Positions 1 to 8,044 are shown, numbered from the stretch's first letter. The stretch: DNA of 38,082 nt from Muribaculaceae bacterium (GCA_024400935.1 JAKSLZ010000021.1:1-38082), one strand, 5' to 3'. Numbers and translations are program-made. The notes: generated by a model not told the origin, from the sequence alone.

Positions 1-85
1 CAAAGATACGATATTTCCGTGAATAATCGGACAAAAAGGTAAATAATCTTCAGTTACTTTCTGTCACACTATAATACTATAGGCA

Positions 86-172
86 GGCGGTGGAACCGCC
101 TTGTTGCATCGTAACCGGCGGACGCAGTCCGTCGGAGAGGAGCATATAAAACTAACGGCCTCGGAGGGGCCG
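86..172. repeat. cluster of three short GC-rich hairpins
   Basis: Non-coding stretch upstream of the first gene. Three back-to-back palindromes are visible: GGCGGT-gga-ACCGCC (86-100), CCGGCGGAC-gca-GTCCGTCGG (115-135, one G-T wobble) and CGGCC-N7-GGCCG (156-172). They are separated by 14 and 20 nt. I see no ORF of note in positions 1-291. Similar stem-GGA-stem palindromes recur at 1758-1768 and 12218-12228. Function unknown. Confidence 0.55.
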
Positions 173-252
173 CACTGAAATCATCGTTCATCGTTCATCA
201 TTCCCCTTTCTTTTTTCATCTTTTTTGTATTTCGTTTTTCGTCAAATTGTTG

Positions 253-260
253 TATCTTTG
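253..260 (+). promoter_or_regulatory. Bacteroidetes -7 box for the variable-protein gene
   Basis: TATCTTTG matches the TAnnTTTG -7 consensus and lies 31 nt before the chosen ATG. A TTTG at 224-227 is 25 nt upstream, longer than the ideal spacing of about 20 nt. Confidence 0.5.
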
Positions 261-291
261 TAGATTGAAAAATTATAAACATTATAAAAAC

Positions 292-1683
292 ATGAAGAAA
301 GTATTATTGTTATTTGCACTGATGAGTGCATTATGTGTCCAGTCGCTGAGTGCCCAGGTTATCAAGGGCGACATGAATGACGACGGTGTGTTTGACATCG
401 TTGACGTGAGCGAGAGCGTTAACACCCTCATTGGCGAGCGTGCCATCCAGTACATCTCGGGCGGCGGTGACCCCTATATGGTTGACAACAGCCGCGTCGT
501 TGGCACTTGGTACAAGACCAAGAGCGAGTACTTCACGCTCAATGGGGATGGTACCACCGACTATAGCGGAGCTGCTACCTATTGTTTCATGCCCTACCAG
601 GGTCGCATGGTGTTTTTCGGTGCGGACGGCGTCATAGCGTCGGCAATTAACGTGATTCTCGTGGGTGACGGTCTCATGATAACCAATGAGCTTGGAAGCA
701 GCAAATTTGAGACTTGGACCACCGAGGTTCCCGCTCAGCCAGTGGCCTCTATCCAGCTGAGCTCGACCTCACTTGAGATGCAGCCCAATGAGTTCATGCC
801 CATGCTCACTGCCACTGTATTGCCCGCTGATGCCGACAACAAAGCAGTGACATGGTCGAGCAGCAACGAGAGCGTGGTTAAGCTGTCGGGCGACCTTATC
901 CTTGCCATGGGCTACGGCACAGCCACCATCACATGCTCGGCAACCGATGGCAGCGGTGTGAAAGCCGAGTGCACGGTGACAGTGAAAAACAAGGTCGTTA
1001 CCCACGAGTACGTTGACCTCGGTCTTCCAGGTGGTGTATTGTGGGCGACCTGCAACGTTGGTGCTGACAAGCCCGAGGACTACGGTTTGTATTTCGCCTG
1101 GGGTGAGACCACAGGCTACGCTAAGGGCGAGAGCCACAGTTTCGATTGGGCAAACTACAAGTGGATGACTCCCGGTCGGAGCGGCTGGCAGTACGTGATC
1201 AAATACACCACATCCGACGGTCAGAAGAGTGGCTGCTGGTACGATGGTGACACCTACGTTGGCACTACTGTTGACGGCGTGACCTACAAGAACCTCACCG
1301 AGCTACTTCCCGAGGACGACGCCGCGACCGCCAACTGGGGTGCAGGCTGGCGCATGCCCACAAAGAAGGAGCAGGATGACTTGCGTAACAGCGCATACTG
1401 CACATGGACATGGAAGACCAACTACAACGGTTCGGTCGTTAACGGCTATGAGGTGAAGAGCAAGAGCAACGGCAATAGCATTTTCCTGCCCGCCGCCGGC
1501 TACCGCTTCGGCACGAGCCTCAGCGGCGAGGGGTCCTACGGCCTCTACTGGTCGAGTTCGCTCAGCACTAGCAACAGCTACGACGCCTACGACCTGCGCT
1601 TCAATTCGGGCAGCGTGAATTGGGACTACTACTACCGTTATGGTGGGTTCTCGGTTAGGCCTGTGCGCGTGTCTTCAGAATAA
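292..1683 (+). CDS. exported dockerin-like/Big_2/lectin-fold protein, probable DGR target
   Basis: Exported protein of 463 aa. A signal peptide occupies about residues 1-22 (MKKVLLLFALMS...SAQ). A dockerin-like calcium loop follows (GDMNDDGVFDIVDV, about 26-39), then a region resembling a small beta domain (70-150), a bacterial Ig-like Big_2 domain (about 150-232) and a C-terminal C-type-lectin/FGE-like domain of the 'Fibrobacter succinogenes major' type (about 240-460; starts EYVDLGLPGGVLWATCNVG, ends GFSVRPVRV). The last 50 residues are rich in NNC codons for Ser, Tyr, Asp and Arg at surface-loop positions, as in proteins diversified by retroelements. The ATG at 292 is chosen over an in-frame upstream TTG at 247 because it begins a clean signal peptide and lies downstream of the -7 box. 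The likely role is ligand binding outside the cell; the ligand is unknown. A MutS-like DGR accessory remnant lies downstream. Confidence 0.8.
   Translation: MKKVLLLFALMSALCVQSLSAQVIKGDMNDDGVFDIVDVSESVNTLIGERAIQYISGGGDPYMVDNSRVVGTWYKTKSEYFTLNGDGTTDYSGAATYCFMPYQGRMVFFGADGVIASAINVILVGDGLMITNELGSSKFETWTTEVPAQPVASIQLSSTSLEMQPNEFMPMLTATVLPADADNKAVTWSSSNESVVKLSGDLILAMGYGTATITCSATDGSGVKAECTVTVKNKVVTHEYVDLGLPGGVLWATCNVGADKPEDYGLYFAWGETTGYAKGESHSFDWANYKWMTPGRSGWQYVIKYTTSDGQKSGCWYDGDTYVGTTVDGVTYKNLTELLPEDDAATANWGAGWRMPTKKEQDDLRNSAYCTWTWKTNYNGSVVNGYEVKSKSNGNSIFLPAAGYRFGTSLSGEGSYGLYWSSSLSTSNSYDAYDLRFNSGSVNWDYYYRYGGFSVRPVRVSSE
1531..1667 (+). other. candidate DGR variable region (VR) with terminal invariant segment
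   Basis: Codons 414 onward read GGG TCC TAC GGC CTC TAC TGG, then AGC ACT AGC AAC AGC TAC GAC, and later GAC TAC TAC TAC CGT TAT GGT, followed by an invariant-looking GFSVRPVR tail (1645-1667). Most positions could derive from AAC codons by change at template adenines only, which is the DGR signature. Fixed codons (TGG TCG AGT TCG; TTC AAT TCG GGC) are interspersed. No second copy that could serve as the template repeat was seen in this window, so VR status is inferred from codon pattern, domain type and context. Confidence 0.65.
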
Positions 1684-1713
1684 CTGTATCTACCCCCAAA
1701 AAAGGCAAACTTA

Positions 1714-1807
1714 TTCGGTCAAAGGAAGAAATCTCAGCGGATGCGGGCACACGACGGGCACGGAGTGCTCGCGCCCGCAACGGCGGAGATTTCTTCCTTT
1801 GACCGAA
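1714..1807. repeat. long perfect inverted repeat / hairpin after the VR
   Basis: Arms of 22 bp at 1714-1735 and 1786-1807 are exact reverse complements. Inside, TGCGGGC (1742-1748) pairs with GCCCGCA (1773-1779), and a small GCAC-gga-GTGC hairpin sits at 1758-1768. The right arm is followed by ATTTTTTATAAAA, so it could act as a rho-independent terminator. DGR targets often carry a hairpin shortly after the VR that promotes retrohoming. This one starts 47 nt after the putative invariant segment and is much longer than the best-known phage example. Confidence 0.75.
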
Positions 1808-1830
1808 ATTTTTTATAAAATCATAATATT

Positions 1831-2109
1831 ATGGCAAAGTTAAAAGAAATTTTAGAAATTGAAACTCAGCGAGTTGATGATCAAACCACAATTCATTTAT
1901 TCCAAGAAGGCTCGTTTTACAGGGCTTACGAGATGAGTGCATGGTTGTTTACAAAATTTGTGTCAGATTTCAAGGTGACAAGGCGCATGCTTAAGGACAA
2001 AGAAAGTTCGTTTGTCTTCATCGGTTTCCCTGTCACGAGCCTTGAACAACGCCTGCCAGCAGGTGCTGATGTGGAGCAGAACGGGAAAAGCATCTTGTTG
2101 TGCCTTTAA
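1831..2109 (+). pseudogene. truncated MutS-like (MSL) DGR accessory protein
   Basis: A 92-aa ORF starting MAKLKEILEIETQRVDDQTT. Residues about 20-75 resemble the mismatch-recognition domain I of MutS: IHLFQEGSFYRAYE matches the family's LLFxRxGDFYExF pattern, and FIGFPVTSLEQ matches MAGIPYHAVE. MutS-like MSL proteins are a known accessory class in DGR cassettes, between target gene and reverse transcriptase. The reading frame stops after NGKSILLCL, where full-length relatives would continue, and convergent icd begins 80 bp later. The template repeat and reverse transcriptase expected downstream are absent. I read it as the 5' remnant of a deleted DGR cassette. An alternative is an intact small protein. 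Confidence 0.6.
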
Positions 2110-2128
2110 CGAAAAACCTAACGAAAAG

Positions 2129-2162
2129 AAGCCCTATAGATCGTGTGTGATCTATAGGGCTT
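2129..2162 (-). terminator. terminator of the cit-acn-icd operon
   Basis: A 14-bp perfect stem (2129-2142 with 2149-2162), GTGTGT loop. On the minus strand it is followed by the T-rich CTTTTCG. It lies 27 bp after the icd stop codon and may also block transcription coming from the plus-strand ORF at 1831. Confidence 0.85.
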
Positions 2163-2189
2163 TGATATTGGGTTATGTTCTACCTGCAA

Positions 2190-3401
2190 TTATGCGAGGC
2201 GTTTCTCGAGGTTCTTGCGGATTGCTGCGATGAAGTCGGCGCTGTTAACAGCCTTGGCCTCTACGCCTTCCATGAGGTTCACGAGGTCCTTGGTCACTGT
2301 GCCGCTGTTGAGGGTGTCGAAGCATGCGCCTTCGAGCTGGTCGCCGAAGTTCATGAGGTCCTTCAGACCGTCCTTCTCACCGCGTTTGCGCAATGCACCG
2401 CTCCATGCAAAGATGGTTGCGATGGGGTTGGTTGAAGTCTCTTCGCCAGCGAGATACTTGTAGTAGTGGCGAGTCACTGTGCCGTGAGCTGCCTCATACT
2501 CATAGTTTCCGTCGGGGCTAACGAGAACGCTGGTCATCATTGCCAGTGAACCGAATGCTGTAGATACCATGTCGCTCATCACGTCGCCGTCATAGTTCTT
2601 GCAAGCCCAGATGTAACCGCCCTTGCTGCGGATAACGCGAGCTACAGCGTCGTCGATGAGGGTATAGAAGTACTCAAGACCGCGCTTGTCGAACTCTTCC
2701 TTATACTCCTGGAACACTTCCTCGAAAATGATGCGGAACTGTGCGTCATACTTCTTAGAGATGGTGTCCTTGGTTGAGAACCACAGGTCCTGGTTAGTAT
2801 CGAGGGCAAACTTGAAGCAGCTGTGAGCAAACGAGCGGATAGACTTGTCAACGTTGTGCATGCCCTGGAGCACGCCAGCGCCCTTGAAGTTCTGGATAAC
2901 TACCTCCTCGTGCTTGCCGCTCTCGCCGTCGAAGACGAGCTTAGCAACACCGGGTTCGTCGGCGCGAATCTCCACGCTCTTGTAAACGTCGCCATAGGCA
3001 TGACGTGCGATGGTGATGGGTTTCTCCCAGTTGCGCACTGCGGGCTTGATGCTGGGCAGGGTGATGGGGGCACGGAATACAGTACCGTCGAGAATTGAAC
3101 GGATGGTGCCGTTGGGGCTCTTCCACATCTCGTGCAGCTTGTACTCGTCCATACGCTTCAGGTTGGGAGTGATGGTAGCGCACTTAACAGCTACGCCAAG
3201 GCGCTTGGTTGCCTCAGCAGCCTCGATTGTAATCTTGTCGCCAGTCTCGTCACGTTTAACGAGGCCCAGGTCATAATATTCGCTCTTGAGGTCTACGAAG
3301 GGCAGGATAAGTTCGTCCTTGATCATCTTCCACAAGATGCGGGTCATCTCGTCACCGTCCATCTCAACGATGGGGGTAGTCATTTTGATTTTTTCAGCCA
3401 T
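2190..3401 (-). CDS. icd: NADP-dependent isocitrate dehydrogenase, eukaryote-like type
   Basis: Oxidatively decarboxylates isocitrate to 2-oxoglutarate in the cytoplasm, giving NADPH and the carbon skeleton of glutamate. The protein is 403 aa, the usual length for the homodimeric type II (eukaryote-like) IDH. Visible motifs are the substrate loop KSPNGTIRSILDGTVFR (94-110), the metal-binding Asp region LIDDAVA (249-255) with KNYDGDVMSD (268-277), and the cofactor motif HGTVTRH (306-312). The position after the substrate loop reads RAPI where REPI is common in this family. It is the last gene of the operon, 55 bp after aconitase, with a strong hairpin in that gap, and is closed by the terminator at 2129-2162. 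Confidence 0.95.
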   Translation of the reverse strand: MAEKIKMTTPIVEMDGDEMTRILWKMIKDELILPFVDLKSEYYDLGLVKRDETGDKITIEAAEATKRLGVAVKCATITPNLKRMDEYKLHEMWKSPNGTIRSILDGTVFRAPITLPSIKPAVRNWEKPITIARHAYGDVYKSVEIRADEPGVAKLVFDGESGKHEEVVIQNFKGAGVLQGMHNVDKSIRSFAHSCFKFALDTNQDLWFSTKDTISKKYDAQFRIIFEEVFQEYKEEFDKRGLEYFYTLIDDAVARVIRSKGGYIWACKNYDGDVMSDMVSTAFGSLAMMTSVLVSPDGNYEYEAAHGTVTRHYYKYLAGEETSTNPIATIFAWSGALRKRGEKDGLKDLMNFGDQLEGACFDTLNSGTVTKDLVNLMEGVEAKAVNSADFIAAIRKNLEKRLA

Positions 3402-3422
3402 TTTGTTTTTCTATTTTAATGA

Positions 3423-3444
3423 GGTGCACGGAGAACCGTGCACC
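3423..3444. repeat. perfect hairpin between acn and icd
   Basis: GGTGCACGG-agaa-CCGTGCACC, a 9-bp stem with an AGAA loop, between the acn stop and the icd start. The core ACGGAGAACCGT is identical to the core of the hairpin at 16028-16047. No T-run follows on the minus strand, so it is more likely an mRNA processing or stability element, or a dispersed repeat, than a terminator. Confidence 0.7.
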
Positions 3445-3456
3445 ACGGTGATTTGT

Positions 3457-5697
3457 TTATTTTTTGTTTTTGTAGTAGTTCATGAGGCAACCGTCGGCGA
3501 GGATTTGACGCTCGTCGGCAGTGAGGTTCTGGAAGAACAGGTGGATGTCCTTGACGCCGTCCTTGGTGATAACCTTAGCATCGATTTCTTCCTTGCCTTC
3601 GAGGATAGCGGCACGCAGACCGGGGACGAAGACGAAGTCGCCGGGAACATAGTTGAACTCAGTTTCCTTAGCGATGGTGAAGGGAACGATACCCCAGTTG
3701 ATACAGTTGCTGCGGTAACGCTTGGTTGCATACTCGTAGCAGATGTTGGCGTCACCGCCCAGCACCTTCTGGCAAGAAGCAGCCTGCTCGCGAGCTGAAC
3801 CATCACCGGGACGGTTAGCGAAGACGCATGAACCGAATGAAGTGTTCTCAGCGCTTGCGCCTACCTGTGCCAGTGCATTAGCGATATTGTCGCTTACCTT
3901 GCCCTCACGACGTGCGAGGTCTTCGGCCTGGATGCGCTTGCTGATGCCCACGTACTCGGGAACGCGGCGTGACAGAGCGAACTCTGACAGCTTCAAGGGG
4001 TTAGAACGGTAGCTTGAAGTCTCGCCTGAGGGGATGAGTTCGTCGGTAGTGGTCACGGGATCGTGGATAACTGCAGCGAGCTCGATGAGCATGTTCTCCT
4101 GCAAGGGGTACATTGTGGGCCAGTCCTTGATGTTGGGACCATACTTGAGAGCCTGGCTCAGGTCTTCCTTCTCATATCCGTTGTAAACGCGGCGCTCATA
4201 GATGCGTGCGTCAAATTCATACTTCTTGTGCTCGTCGGTGTAGTCAACGTCGGTTGCCGCAGTGATCACGCCGCCGTTAGCTGCAGTAGCAGCAATAGAG
4301 CGTGCATCCATGAGTGCAACGAGCGAAATCTGACCCTGACCGGGCTTAGAACCCTCGCGGTTGGGGAAGTTGCGGGTGGTGTGGCGAATTGACAGACCGT
4401 TGTTAGAGGGAACGTCACCGGCACCGAAGCAAGGACCGCAGAATGCGGGCTTGATAACTACGCCAGCCTCAAGCAGTTCCTCAGCGATACCATTGCGGGT
4501 AGTAGCCATGAACACGGGAATTGACTGGGGATAAGCCGACATTGTGAAGTAGTCGTTACCGATAGAAGCACCCTTCATGATTGAAGCTGCTGCGCTGAGG
4601 TTGTCGTAGGTACCGCCTGAGCAACCAGCGATGATACCCTGGTCGGCCTGTACCTTGCCGTCAACTACCTTGTCAACGAGGTGGCAGTCAACCTTGTCGC
4701 CGTAGCGTTTCTTAGCGTCTTCTTCCACTGCCTTGAGAATCTCAACGGGATTAGCCTGCAGCTCGTGGATAGTGAATGCGTTGCTGGGGTGGAAGGGGAG
4801 AGCGATCATTGACTCCTGCTTAGAGAGGTCAATCTTGATCATTGCGTCATAATATGCCACGTCGCCGGGCTGCAATTCCTTGAAGTCCTGGGGACGGTTG
4901 TGGATCTCGTAGTGATGCCTAACCTCGTCATCAGTTACCCAGATTGAGCTCAAGCAAGTGGTCTCAGTGGTCATGATGTCGATGCCATTGCGGAAGTCGA
5001 TGGGCAGGTTCTTCACGCCGGGGCCAGCAAACTCAAGGACTTTGTTCTTTACGAAGCCGCTCTCAAATGTAGCCTTTACCAGTGAAATTGCAACGTCGTG
5101 GGGACCGATACCCTTGCGGGGAGCGCCTTCCAGCCATACGAGAACAACCTCGGGAGCGTTGATGTCCCAAGTGTTCTTGAGGAGCTGCTTAACGAGCTCG
5201 CCACCACCTTCGCCAACACCCATGTTACCGAGTGAGCCGTAGCGTGTGTGTGAGTCGCTACCCAGGATCATGTTGCCGCACTTAACCATTGCCTCGCGGG
5301 CATACTGGTGGATAACGGCTTGGTTAGCGGGAACGTAGATACCGCCGTATTTCTTAGCTGCCGACAGACCGAAAACGTGGTCGTCCTCGTTGATAGTACC
5401 GCCAACGGCACACAGCGAGTTGTGGCAGTTAGTCATTGCATAAGGCAGGGGGAATTTCTCAAGACCGCTGGCACGAGCAGTCTGGATAATGCCCACGTAT
5501 GTGATGTCGTGTGACATCATAGCGTCAAATGCGATGCGCATTTTCTTACCCTTGCTGCCGTCTACATCGTGGCTGCGAAGGATACCGTAAGTGATAGTTT
5601 TCTCGCGAGCTTCGTCGGGAGTGGGCATGCCTGCTGCATCCATACGAACCTCGGTTCCGTTAATGAGGTAAACACCTTGTTTGATAAGTTCTACCAT
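3457..5697 (-). CDS. acnA: aconitate hydratase (mitochondrial-type)
   Basis: Isomerises citrate to isocitrate through cis-aconitate using a [4Fe-4S] cluster. At 746 aa it has the length of the mitochondrial-type aconitases found in Bacteroidetes. The three cluster ligands are C359 (IIAGCSGGTYDN) and C420/C423 (FCGPCFGAGD). Other active-site blocks are GSDSHT (146-151), NREGS (446-450) and the C-terminal swivel domain with KRYRSNCINWG. The start is an ATG 50 bp after the citC/citG stop. It sits between the citrate-lyase maturation genes and icd, so it competes with citrate lyase for citrate from the same transcript. The symbol is generic for aconitase; the subfamily assignment is by length and motifs. 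Confidence 0.95.
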   Translation of the reverse strand: MVELIKQGVYLINGTEVRMDAAGMPTPDEAREKTITYGILRSHDVDGSKGKKMRIAFDAMMSHDITYVGIIQTARASGLEKFPLPYAMTNCHNSLCAVGGTINEDDHVFGLSAAKKYGGIYVPANQAVIHQYAREAMVKCGNMILGSDSHTRYGSLGNMGVGEGGGELVKQLLKNTWDINAPEVVLVWLEGAPRKGIGPHDVAISLVKATFESGFVKNKVLEFAGPGVKNLPIDFRNGIDIMTTETTCLSSIWVTDDEVRHHYEIHNRPQDFKELQPGDVAYYDAMIKIDLSKQESMIALPFHPSNAFTIHELQANPVEILKAVEEDAKKRYGDKVDCHLVDKVVDGKVQADQGIIAGCSGGTYDNLSAAASIMKGASIGNDYFTMSAYPQSIPVFMATTRNGIAEELLEAGVVIKPAFCGPCFGAGDVPSNNGLSIRHTTRNFPNREGSKPGQGQISLVALMDARSIAATAANGGVITAATDVDYTDEHKKYEFDARIYERRVYNGYEKEDLSQALKYGPNIKDWPTMYPLQENMLIELAAVIHDPVTTTDELIPSGETSSYRSNPLKLSEFALSRRVPEYVGISKRIQAEDLARREGKVSDNIANALAQVGASAENTSFGSCVFANRPGDGSAREQAASCQKVLGGDANICYEYATKRYRSNCINWGIVPFTIAKETEFNYVPGDFVFVPGLRAAILEGKEEIDAKVITKDGVKDIHLFFQNLTADERQILADGCLMNYYKNKK

Positions 5698-5747
5698 AAT
5701 TGTTTGTTAGAGAATTAATTAATTAAATTATTATTATTTGTTTGTAT

Positions 5748-7472
5748 TCAGTTAGTTGTCGCGTTAATGAAAAGTGTGAGCGCCAGCATGTCGGCAGCAC
5801 CGCCTGGCGAGATGTTCTCGGCTGTGTACTGGCGGTTCAATTCCTCTAGCTGGGTGAGGCTGAAATTGCCGGCTAACTGTTTTGCTTCGCTTTTCACTTG
5901 TTGTGCCCGATCATATCCCACGCGGTGGATAATGTTAGTGTCGTCGAGCGTCGACATGATGAGTAGTAGTGTGCGGGCTGACGCAGTGTCGTCGTTTATC
6001 GAGCGATAATAGGGCAACCATTTGCCTGTGAGGTCGCTGTAACCGTCACGCGCCAGGTCCAGCGCGCTCAGGGCGTTGTGCTCGCTCTTCGCTTTAGAAC
6101 CATTAGAATTGTTGCCGCCAGGCAGTTGTGATGCTATTTGCTTCACTGTCTCGCTCCACAATGTGTTTGTGGCCAGACTGTGGCTGATGCCCACAATGGC
6201 AAGTCCCATTGAGAAGAGTGCTCCGCGATGGGTATTTACTCCGCCAGTTGCCTCAAGCATTGCTTTCTCGGCATCGATGCCCACCTGCTGGATATCTTTA
6301 GCCGCAGGGAGTTCATTGCTGTGTCCCATCACTGCCAGTTGGTCAAAGAATGGCTCAAGCGCCTTGATGCTGCGTTCCATCACAGCGTAGTCCATATCCT
6401 GGTGCGCGCCGTTGTCGTTACGGTCCACCAATCCGGGTTTGGGGGTGGTTGCGAGTTCGCTAGAGATAGACATCGTTGCGAGCTTAGAGATGAGGTAGGG
6501 GACAGTAGTCGTTGGAACCATCTTAACCGCTTCGCTGAGATTTCCTTGCTCTAACAGTTTTCTCACCGTTGAAGCACTGATGACAGTGTCTTCTAATTTA
6601 AGACGTTCAATTTCAACAAGATTGATGCCATGCTCCATGAGTTGCGACTTCATCAGCTCGTTGTAGCGGCGTGTCAACAGATCGGTAGGTTCCTGGCCCA
6701 CATAGCGCACCCTTGCATTGAGTGCCGGGGCGATGTGACGAGTAAAGAGGTTGATGTCGAGCGTCATGTGGGTGTCGCTGGCATCGTCCAGTTTCTTAAG
6801 GAAATAAGTGGGGAAGGTGAGTGCCGAGATAGCATAGTCGCTTCCCTCGAGCACTGTCACGTTAGCGATGTCTTTACACCCCTCTGTCACCATTGCCATG
6901 CGCTGGCGAGTAGAGAACATCGACACATCCTCCTTAACGACTATCACATAGAGATTGTCAACCTCTTTTGCCGCCTGCTCAATGAGATAGCGGTGTCCCA
7001 GGGTAAAGGGGTTGCAGTTCATCACCAGCACGCCGTTATTGCCGTCCTTGCGGTGTGAGTGCAGATACTGGGTGTAGTTGTCCAGTCCGCCTATGCCGTT
7101 TTCCATCAGCACTGCCAGTGGTGATGAGGCAAGTGTCTTGAAAGCAAGCCCTTTGAAAATGTTGGTATTCCCAGGTTTGGTATAGACCTTGACGTTGAGA
7201 TAGCCTCGCTGCTGTGCCTCGCTCAGCAGGTGTGATACAAGACGTTGACTCATTCCGGTTCCCCGCAATGAGTCATCCACAGCTATGCATTTGATTATGT
7301 CACCACACAGACCGCCGCCGGCAAGAATCTTGTCGTCGCCCAGACGTGTGACCACGGCATAGTAGTCTACCTTGTCAAGGCGCAGGCTGTTGCTGTCGAG
7401 GAACCGCTCTATGCGCGTGCGGCACGACTTAAGCGCCAGTGGCTGCTGGGTTATTTCATACTCGGTGTACAT
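5748..7472 (-). CDS. citC/citG: CitC-CitG fusion: citrate lyase ligase + triphosphoribosyl-dephospho-CoA synthase
   Basis: A 574-aa bifunctional maturation enzyme for citrate lyase. Residues 1-335 are CitC: a GNAT-like domain (about 30-125) and a nucleotidyltransferase domain with NPFTLGHRYLIEQA (154-167) and ISASTVR (298-304). CitC acetylates the prosthetic group of CitD using ATP and acetate, switching the lyase on. Residues about 336-574 are CitG: TPKPGLVDRNDNGAHQDMD (343-361), NTHRGALFS (413-421) and SPGGAADMLA (555-564). CitG makes the prosthetic-group precursor from ATP and dephospho-CoA. The reading frame is continuous with no internal stop. The start overlaps the citX stop by 17 bp, implying translational coupling. 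A CitX-CitG fusion is the one described in other bacteria; a CitC-CitG join is unusual to my knowledge. Confidence 0.92.
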   Translation of the reverse strand: MYTEYEITQQPLALKSCRTRIERFLDSNSLRLDKVDYYAVVTRLGDDKILAGGGLCGDIIKCIAVDDSLRGTGMSQRLVSHLLSEAQQRGYLNVKVYTKPGNTNIFKGLAFKTLASSPLAVLMENGIGGLDNYTQYLHSHRKDGNNGVLVMNCNPFTLGHRYLIEQAAKEVDNLYVIVVKEDVSMFSTRQRMAMVTEGCKDIANVTVLEGSDYAISALTFPTYFLKKLDDASDTHMTLDINLFTRHIAPALNARVRYVGQEPTDLLTRRYNELMKSQLMEHGINLVEIERLKLEDTVISASTVRKLLEQGNLSEAVKMVPTTTVPYLISKLATMSISSELATTPKPGLVDRNDNGAHQDMDYAVMERSIKALEPFFDQLAVMGHSNELPAAKDIQQVGIDAEKAMLEATGGVNTHRGALFSMGLAIVGISHSLATNTLWSETVKQIASQLPGGNNSNGSKAKSEHNALSALDLARDGYSDLTGKWLPYYRSINDDTASARTLLLIMSTLDDTNIIHRVGYDRAQQVKSEAKQLAGNFSLTQLEELNRQYTAENISPGGAADMLALTLFINATTN

Positions 7473-7965
7473 AGTCTTCTATCATTTGCTTGATGCGTGC
7501 CTGCAGTTCTTCTTGCGTGTGTGCACGCGCGCGCATACAAAAGCGTGCTTCGTTGTTGCAGATGAGGCACCGGCGAGGCTGATGACCTACTGCCGACCTC
7601 GACATGGGTGTGCCTTGCTCGTCCATCACGTCTATGTCAAAGAGACGTCCCAGCGGGTGGGAGTCCTCGATGTCACAGGCAATGCGCTTGGCTTGCTCTC
7701 GGTCGTGTGTAGTTACCAGATAACCTTCATATCCAGTTACTTCATCCTTAAGTGATACATGCTCAATGCTGCCTTCATATCGGTCTAAGATAGCCGTGAC
7801 GGCGGCATTAGCAGTAATTAAAGAGAAGAAATTACGCTTGACACTTCCCGGCATTATCACGGTGAGGCACACAAGGGTGGCATCGGGGTACTTATGCAGT
7901 AACTCCTGCTGCCTTGCTACGCGCCGCTCGCGGCTTGCTAAAAGTTGGTCAAGCGTAATTTCCAT
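7456..7965 (-). CDS. citX: apo-citrate lyase phosphoribosyl-dephospho-CoA transferase CitX
   Basis: Transfers the phosphoribosyl-dephospho-CoA prosthetic group from the CitG product onto a serine of the acyl carrier CitD. It is 169 aa, close to the usual size. The family signatures are near the C-terminus: GRLFDIDVMDEQG, MSRSAVG and RRCLICNNEARFCMRARAHT. It lies 79 bp downstream of citF, behind a purine-rich heptanucleotide tandem repeat, and overlaps the citC/citG fusion by 17 bp. The three maturation activities (CitX, CitC, CitG) are therefore encoded by two overlapping genes. Confidence 0.93.
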   Translation of the reverse strand: MEITLDQLLASRERRVARQQELLHKYPDATLVCLTVIMPGSVKRNFFSLITANAAVTAILDRYEGSIEHVSLKDEVTGYEGYLVTTHDREQAKRIACDIEDSHPLGRLFDIDVMDEQGTPMSRSAVGHQPRRCLICNNEARFCMRARAHTQEELQARIKQMIEDYVHRV

Positions 7966-7989
7966 AAGAAATATAGCAGTTTCTTATCT

Positions 7990-8038
7990 CTCTAATCTCT
8001 AATCTCTAATCTCTTGTCTCTAATCTCTGATCTCTTAT
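7990..8038. repeat. seven tandem 7-bp units (CTCTAAT) between citF and citX
   Basis: Units CTCTAAT, CTCTAAT, CTCTAAT, CTCTTGT, CTCTAAT, CTCTGAT, CTCTTAT; on the coding (minus) strand ATTAGAG. The array fills most of the 79-bp citF-citX gap and ends 25 nt before the citX ATG. It gives the mRNA a purine-rich AGAG-repeat leader. Copy number could change by slippage without altering any reading frame. Confidence 0.85.
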
Positions 8039-8044
8039 CTGAAA

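Noticed and set aside
7981-8040. Possible CRISPR-like array
   Set aside because: Units are 7 bp without spacers; it is a simple tandem repeat.
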